From assembly GCF_001612785.1 (NCBI RefSeq), contig NZ_BDBC01000012.1:241270-305269 (forward strand): a stretch of DNA of 64,000 bases, written 5' to 3'. The position numbers were made by a program, and so were the translations under genes. The notes beneath the pieces are model-generated. The model had not been told where the DNA came from. It saw nothing but the letters and a program-made list of their open reading frames with translations, and searched no databases. This document shows positions 59,370 to 64,000 of this stretch, in pieces. This stretch comes from Nocardia beijingensis NBRC 16342 (GTDB lineage: Bacteria; Actinomycetota; Actinomycetes; Mycobacteriales; Mycobacteriaceae). Within the stretch, counting starts at the first letter, position 1, and every line of letters begins with the position of its first letter.

Positions 59370-61225
59370 CAGGCTCCCACCTTCTCCAGCAGGCCGGACA
59401 GCGCGGCGACGGCGTCGATGCGCGCGGCGAGGAATCCGTCCGGGCGCTGCGCGTCGTCCAGGTCGGCGACGGCCTTCGCCGCACCGGCCAGCAACACGGT
59501 GGGCACGCCCGCGGCGCGCAGTTGCTCCACCGCCGCACCGGCTTCGGTTCCGTAGCGCTTGTCCGAGCCGCACAGCACCGCGATCGGCGCGCCCGCTTCG
59601 GTGGCCGCCGCGGCGATTCCCTCCACCGTGAGCGGCCCTGGATTGATCGACTCGATGCCGCCCGAAGCGAGCAGATTCGCGATGAACGTGACCCGCACGT
59701 TGTGCTCGGCCACCGAACCGAGCGGCACCAGCAGCGCTTTCGGCCGCGCGCCGTGTTCGGCGAGGTAGGCGTCGGAGCGGTCGCGCAACCGCTCGAACGC
59801 GGCGCCGTAGCGAGCGACCCGGCCGGTCCGCCGCGCCGCCTCCGACAGCGGCCGCTCGGCCAGGTTCGGGAATTCGTTCACGCCGGTGACGGCGGTCTTG
59901 CGGTGCGCGACATCGGTGTCGCGAGCGGCCTTCGTCTCCGCGACGCGCTCGGCGAGCAGACCGGACTCCAGCGCGGCGGGGTAGCCGCCTGCCGCCTCGA
60001 TCTCCTGGAGGAACTCCCACGCCTTCGCCGCCAGCGCGGCGGTGAGGTCTTCGACGTACCAGGACCCAGCACCGGGGTCGGCCACGTGACCGAGGTGCGA
60101 TTCCTCGAGCAGCAGCAGCTGGGTGTTGCGGGCCATGCGGTCGGCGAACGCCTGCGAGACGCCGAGTTCGCCGGGCGGCAACGCGGCGTCGAACGGCAGC
60201 ACGGTCACGGTGTCGGCGCCGCCGATGCCCGCTCCGAACGCGGCGAGCGTGGTGCGCAGCATGTTCACCCACGGATCGCGCTGACTCATCATGGCGGCGG
60301 AGGTGACCGCGTGCTGCGGCGCGCCGCCGAAATCCGGTGCGCCGCAGACCTGCGCGACCCGCGCCCAGAGTTGCCTGGCGGCACGGAACTTCGCGATGGT
60401 GGCGAACTGGTCGTCGGTGGCCGCGAACCGGAACTCCAGTTGCCCCAGCGCGTCGGCGATGTCCAGGCTCTCCGTCAGCGACCGCAGGTAGGCCAGGCCA
60501 GCGGCGACGGCCGCGCCGAGCTCTTGTGCGTCGGAGGCGCCCGCGTCGTGGAAGACGGTGCCGTCCACGGTGATCGCCCGCACCGTCTCCTGCCGCCGGG
60601 CCGCTTGTCCGGCCAGCGCGACGGCCTCGGCGAGACCGATGTCGGCGAGACCGGCGAAGCGGCTGGTCAGCGGCGCGGCGCCGAGCGAGACCAGGATGTC
60701 CTCGCGCGCGGGAGCGGTGTAGCCGTCCAGCGCGGTGAACACCTGCGCCGCCGCGGCGGCGACCTCGTCGCCCGCGTCCAGCGTGAGCGGGGCGAGCTCG
60801 AAGAGCAGGCCGCTCAACGCGGTCGGCAGATCCGCCACCGGCACGCCGCGCTCGCCCGCACCGAGCCAGATCGCGCTGATCCCGTTCTCCAGTCCGGCCA
60901 GGATCTCGCGGTTGGCCGCCGCGGCGTCGCGCTGGGCGAACCGCGCGCTGACGAACCAGCCCCGGTGCACGTCGCGCGTGGCGTCCCGGCCGCGGACGAA
61001 GGGGAAGGTTCCCGGCAGGGGCTGCTCCGGCAGTTCATCGCGCCGGGTGTAGAGCGGCGCGACGGTCAGCCCGTCATAGGTCGTCGCATCGAGCAGTCGC
61101 TCGGGCTCCTCGGGAAGTTCGCTCACGTCGACACGGCGAGCCTTCGCCAGCACCCCGGCAACGCCCTTGCGCCATGCGCCGTATTCGGGCACCGGGTCGG
61201 TCCCGGCAGCAGAAGCAATCGGCAT
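59369..61225 (-). CDS. mutA: Methylmalonyl-CoA mutase small subunit MutA
   Basis: A 618-residue subunit that forms the heterodimer with MutB. It has the mutase barrel ([50 protein letters not shown]) but lacks the DxHxxG cobalamin motif in its C-terminal domain, as expected for MutA. GAGGAA lies nine bases before the ATG at 61225. It is the first gene of the operon. Confidence 0.95.
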   Translation of the reverse strand: MPIASAAGTDPVPEYGAWRKGVAGVLAKARRVDVSELPEEPERLLDATTYDGLTVAPLYTRRDELPEQPLPGTFPFVRGRDATRDVHRGWFVSARFAQRDAAAANREILAGLENGISAIWLGAGERGVPVADLPTALSGLLFELAPLTLDAGDEVAAAAAQVFTALDGYTAPAREDILVSLGAAPLTSRFAGLADIGLAEAVALAGQAARRQETVRAITVDGTVFHDAGASDAQELGAAVAAGLAYLRSLTESLDIADALGQLEFRFAATDDQFATIAKFRAARQLWARVAQVCGAPDFGGAPQHAVTSAAMMSQRDPWVNMLRTTLAAFGAGIGGADTVTVLPFDAALPPGELGVSQAFADRMARNTQLLLLEESHLGHVADPGAGSWYVEDLTAALAAKAWEFLQEIEAAGGYPAALESGLLAERVAETKAARDTDVAHRKTAVTGVNEFPNLAERPLSEAARRTGRVARYGAAFERLRDRSDAYLAEHGARPKALLVPLGSVAEHNVRVTFIANLLASGGIESINPGPLTVEGIAAAATEAGAPIAVLCGSDKRYGTEAGAAVEQLRAAGVPTVLLAGAAKAVADLDDAQRPDGFLAARIDAVAALSGLLEKVGA

Positions 61226-61392
61226 AGCTTGCTGTTCCTCTTCCTCACCACGGGCGCACCGCCAGTGCGCGCCCGAACCCTCACATTCGCCCAGCTCAGC
61301 GACTACTTCGGTTAACGGGCATTCGTCCCGCTTCCACTGATGCTAGCGGGAGTGTTCCCAGCCGGTTGACCCTGCCCGCCACTACCAACCGG

Positions 61393-61398
61393 TAACCT
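61393..61398 (+). promoter_or_regulatory. Leaderless -10 box, TVP38-like gene
   Basis: TAACCT is followed by 7 nt and the GTG start at 61406. Confidence 0.5.
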
Positions 61399-61405
61399 GT
61401 CGGCC

Positions 61406-62092
61406 GTGACGAGGCTGATCCGTGACCCGCGTATCGTCGCGCTGATCGTCGGCGCGGTGGCGCTGTTCGGCGCCGCGCTGCTGGTCCCGCTGCCGTCGCC
61501 GCGTCAGGTGCAGGACTGGGCGACGTCCGTCGGCCCGGTCTTCCCGTTGCTGTTCTTCCTGGTCCACGCGCTGGTGACGGTGGCGCCGATCCCGCGCACC
61601 GTGTTCACCGTCAGCGCGGGACTGCTGTTCGGTCCGCTGCTCGGCATCACGCTGGCGGTGGGCGCGACGACCGTCAGCGCGGCCCTGGCGATCCTGCTCA
61701 TCCGCGCGCTGGACCGCAACCAGGTCGCGGCCCGGCTCACCCATCCCGCGGTGCGCGCGATCGATGAACGTCTCGCCCGGCGGGGCTGGCTGGCGGTCGG
61801 CTCGTTGCGGCTCATCGCGGCGGTGCCGTTCTCGGTGATCAACTACTGCTGCGGCTTGTCCTCGATCCGTTTCTGGCCGTACCTGATCGCCACGGTGCTG
61901 GGCGTGCTGCCCGGCACCATCGGGACCGTCATCCTCGGCGACGCGCTCACCGGAAGCACCCATCCGGCGATGCTCGCGCTGTCCGGCGTTTGCCTCGCGG
62001 TGGGGCTGGCGGGCTTGCTCGTCGACGCGCGCTGGAAGACGACAGTCCCCGCTTCGGTGGACATCCCCGAACCCATCGCGGCTGCCGACTGA
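61406..62092 (+). CDS. TVP38/TMEM64 (VTT/DedA-like) membrane protein
   Basis: A 228-residue integral membrane protein with hydrophobic segments at about 10-27, 45-70, 75-100, 155-178 and 190-208. The signature of the VTT domain is visible as FTVSAGLLFGPLLGITLAVG and GWLAVGSLRLIAAVPFSVIN, plus a C-terminal GTIGTVILGDALTG. Related proteins are thought to scramble or transport lipids. GTG start, leaderless by the -10 position. Confidence 0.88.
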   Translation: MTRLIRDPRIVALIVGAVALFGAALLVPLPSPRQVQDWATSVGPVFPLLFFLVHALVTVAPIPRTVFTVSAGLLFGPLLGITLAVGATTVSAALAILLIRALDRNQVAARLTHPAVRAIDERLARRGWLAVGSLRLIAAVPFSVINYCCGLSSIRFWPYLIATVLGVLPGTIGTVILGDALTGSTHPAMLALSGVCLAVGLAGLLVDARWKTTVPASVDIPEPIAAAD

Positions 62093-62564
62093 GCGACGCT
62101 CGATCCGTGGCCGATTCCACCGGAACCGGGGTCACGTCCGCCCCAGCCGCCGCGCAACCCGGCGGGAAATGCGGGAAATTCGTCGGCGCCGAGAGTAGAA
62201 CACATCAGTGATAAAGGACGGAGCGCCCGTCCTCTCTCCAGACCATGATTCGCGCGCGGCACCGCAATTGACGCTACAACGGACGTAATTGACGCTACAA
62301 CGGACGTAATTGACGCTACAACGGACGTAATTGACGCTACAACAGCACATTTGACGCTACAACGGCAGCATCGACCGAGTCGGACCGCAGTGCAGTTCGG
62401 CGGCTACCGCGTCGCATAAGCCTCTCCGCTGTGGCGGTTCCGCGCACCGAACCTGTCGATTTCGAAAATTCGGCAACCATTTGCCGCTCTGCATCGTGGT
62501 TTAGGTGTACGCGAACGAACCGGTCGGATTAAACTATCTTCCGGTCGGGTCTGGAGGCAAGGTG
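62093..62564. other. Long upstream region of the NRPS gene
   Basis: These 472 bp hold the direct-repeat array at 62268-62370 and, nearer the gene, an AT-rich patch with overlapping TAAACT (62530-62535) and TATCTT (62535-62540) that could be a -10. No gene is recognised; a minus-strand frame through the repeats merely translates the 21-bp unit. The leader should be about 20 nt with GGAGG before the ATG. Confidence 0.5.
62268..62370 (+). repeat. Five direct repeats of TTGACGCTACAAC upstream of NRPS gene
   Basis: Units start at 62268, 62289, 62310, 62331 and 62351. The first three are 21 bp and identical (TTGACGCTACAACGGACG plus TAA); the fourth and fifth keep TTGACGCTACAAC and vary afterwards. 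Spacing of 20-21 bp puts each unit on the same face of the helix. Each begins with a -35-like TTGACG. Confidence 0.9.
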
Positions 62565-64000
62565 ATGACCGTTCAGCGACCGCAGTTCGACCCCGACCCG
62601 AGATCGAACACCGGACCGGACGTGTCGCCACCAGAGCCTGTACCGCTGTCAGCCGGACAGCGGGGGCTGTGGCTGGCGCAACGCTTGAGTCCTGACGTCC
62701 CGATATGCGAGGCGCAATACGTCGAGTTCCACGGCGAGCTCGATCCCGAACTTCTGCGTTCGCTGATGATTCGCGCGGGTCTCGAGTTCCAGTCAGGGTA
62801 TTTGCGGCTGGTCGAGGTGGACGGTAGCCCGCATCAACTGTTCGATCCGTCACTGGCTTCGACGGGGCCGGTAATCGATACGCGTGCCGAACCCGATCCC
62901 ATGGCGGCAGCACTGAAGTGGATGCGCGACGAATACACCGCACCGCTGGATATGGCTCGGGACCGGTTGTGGGCGGGGGCGCTTCTGCAGGTCGGCGATC
63001 GACATTACCTGTTGTACAGCAGAGCCCACCACGTCGCGGTGGACGGCTACGCCGCGATGACGATGTTGAACCGGCTCGCGGAGTTGTACACGGCCGCCGT
63101 GGAGGAACGGCCGCCGGAACCGAACCGGGCGGCGGACCTTCGCACACTGTACGAGGCCGACCGCACCTATCGGGAGTCGAAGCGGTTCGCCGACGACCAG
63201 GCATATTGGGTGGACAAACTCGCCGATGTCGCCGGTGACGAATCCAGTCTGGCGACCGGCTACGCGCCACCGCGCGCGGACAGCGTGGTCGCGATGGCCG
63301 AACTGCCGACGGCGCTGGTGGGGCGGATCGCGGACGCCGCGAAAGCGCTCGACGCGAGCCCGGCCGCGGTGGTGATCGCCGCGTTCGGTTGCTATCTCGC
63401 CCGGATGACCGGCCGGGACGAGGTCCTTGTCGATGTTCCCGTGTCCGGCCGAACCACAGCCGTCCTGCGCCGGTCCGGCGGGGTGTTCGTCAACCTCGCG
63501 CCGCTTCCGCTCGCACTCGGCGAGGAAGACACGGTCGCGACGCTGGTACGGCGGGTCCAATCCGACCTGGTCGGAGCGTTGCGCCACCAGCGGTGCGGCC
63601 TCGCCGATATTCGCGCCGCCACCGGATCGCGCGGGCAGCGGCGGTTCGCGGGCCCGATGGTGAACGTCATGTTCTTCCCCCAGAAGATCCGCTTCGGCGA
63701 GTTGACCGGGGACTTCCACATCCTCAGCTCCGGGCCGGTCGAGGATCTCCTGGTCAACCTGTATCAGACCGGAGAACCGCCGCGGACGATCCTGCACTTC
63801 CTGGCCAATCCCGACCGCTACACCGGCCCCGAACTGTCCGCGCACCACGACAAGTTCGTGGAGTTCCTCGACGAGTTCGCCGCCGCGGCGCCGGGCACCG
63901 ACCTCGCACGGATCCACCTCGGCAGCGCGCGCGAAGCGGCCCGGATCCGACGCCGCCGCGACGACCTCGTCTTCTGGCGCAACGCCCTCGCGGACCTTCC
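62565..64000 (+). CDS. Non-ribosomal peptide synthetase, N-terminal condensation domain (3' end outside window)
   Basis: The frame is open to the window edge (478 codons seen). The ATG at 62565 follows GGAGG. After a Pro-rich leader of about 27 residues comes a condensation domain: C1 PLSAGQRGLWLAQRL, core motif HHVAVDG at 155-161, AAFGCYLARMTGRDEVLVDV, PVSGRTTAVLRRSGGVFVNL and a DIRAATG segment. The last residues seen (RIRRRRDDLVFWRNALADLP) look like the start of a linker or second C-like segment rather than an adenylation domain. Starting with C means that it accepts a donor from another protein or an acyl starter. Product unknown; nocobactin-like siderophores and lipopeptides are options in this group. 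Confidence 0.9.
   Translation, partial: MTVQRPQFDPDPRSNTGPDVSPPEPVPLSAGQRGLWLAQRLSPDVPICEAQYVEFHGELDPELLRSLMIRAGLEFQSGYLRLVEVDGSPHQLFDPSLASTGPVIDTRAEPDPMAAALKWMRDEYTAPLDMARDRLWAGALLQVGDRHYLLYSRAHHVAVDGYAAMTMLNRLAELYTAAVEERPPEPNRAADLRTLYEADRTYRESKRFADDQAYWVDKLADVAGDESSLATGYAPPRADSVVAMAELPTALVGRIADAAKALDASPAAVVIAAFGCYLARMTGRDEVLVDVPVSGRTTAVLRRSGGVFVNLAPLPLALGEEDTVATLVRRVQSDLVGALRHQRCGLADIRAATGSRGQRRFAGPMVNVMFFPQKIRFGELTGDFHILSSGPVEDLLVNLYQTGEPPRTILHFLANPDRYTGPELSAHHDKFVEFLDEFAAAAPGTDLARIHLGSAREAARIRRRRDDLVFWRNALADL

Noticed and set aside
57132..59555. An 807-codon plus-strand open frame opposite mutB
   Set aside because: It is an antisense shadow of the highly conserved mutase; no domain and no ribosome site.
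62132..62350. Minus-strand frame encoding repeated VNYVRCS peptides
   Set aside because: The peptide repeat is only the translation of the 21-bp DNA repeat, which is a multiple of three; no ribosome site or family.
62268..62370. CRISPR array
   Set aside because: Units are 20-21 bp with no variable spacers of the right size, and no cas genes are present.
62500..62520. Iron box (IdeR/DtxR) upstream of the NRPS
   Set aside because: Only a TTAGGT-like half-site is present; the second arm is missing, so iron control cannot be claimed.

Overview
The window is 64 kb of high-GC DNA with strong G/C bias at third codon positions and many GTG starts. It looks like a mycolic-acid actinomycete, most likely Nocardia or a close relative. 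Supporting genes are fused HadA/HadB-type dehydratases, an acyl-ACP desaturase, an antigen-85-like esterase, LigC with a PrimPol, methylmalonyl-CoA mutase mutA-mutB-meaB, several secreted LIP-type lipases, XRE/DUF5753 regulators with a DUF397 partner, and the start of an NRPS. The assignment rests on protein families only; no rRNA or tRNA gene was recognised.

Layout. 1-7.1 kb: lipid genes, including a degenerate MaoC dehydratase, an LLM oxidoreductase, an esterase, a desaturase, a PucR-like protein without its HTH, and an acyl-CoA carboxylase beta subunit. 7.2-12 kb: a TetR/membrane-protein pair under a clear operator, two near-identical XRE/DUF5753 regulators and an intact fused dehydratase. 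12.2-16.7 kb: three secreted lipases. 16.9-23.8 kb: small genes, then a WhiJ-like set (XRE/DUF5753, DUF397, DUF574-type methyltransferase and two small orphan proteins) sharing an inverted-repeat promoter motif, then a PucR regulator and a CBS protein. 24.3-29.75 kb: a tightly overlapping four-gene operon with a SufS-like enzyme, an unknown protein ending in a heavy-metal (HMA) domain, a Y4yA-like PLP decarboxylase and a cysteine-synthase/rhodanese fusion. This is the best candidate for an undescribed pathway. 29.9-38.4 kb: a TetR regulator, a 1023-residue caspase-ATPase-TPR protein, NfeD-like and SPFH/flotillin genes, a cold-shock protein, and ligC with a PrimPol. 38.7-48.6 kb: general metabolism, including an ACAD, a nucleophile-less alpha/beta hydrolase, a zinc-ribbon SDR, an orphan type II thioesterase, a MarR/NmrA divergent pair and a CoA-transferase. 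48.6-52.7 kb: an AT-richer island with a 739-residue unknown protein and a broken IS630 transposase. 52.8-56 kb: a TetR gene with a perfect operator, a nucleoside hydrolase, an amidohydrolase and an exonuclease/phosphatase-family pseudogene. 56-61.2 kb: mutA-mutB-meaB. 61.4-64 kb: a TVP38-like membrane protein, five 20-21-bp direct repeats and the first condensation domain of an NRPS that runs off the window.

Regulation readable from sequence. Nine genes have a TANNNT-like -10 box 6-7 nt upstream of the start codon and appear to be transcribed without a leader. Two TetR genes carry perfect palindromes over their own promoters. Several operons show ATGA, GTGA or TGATG stop/start overlaps. All functional statements are by family resemblance read from the sequence; no database search was run.
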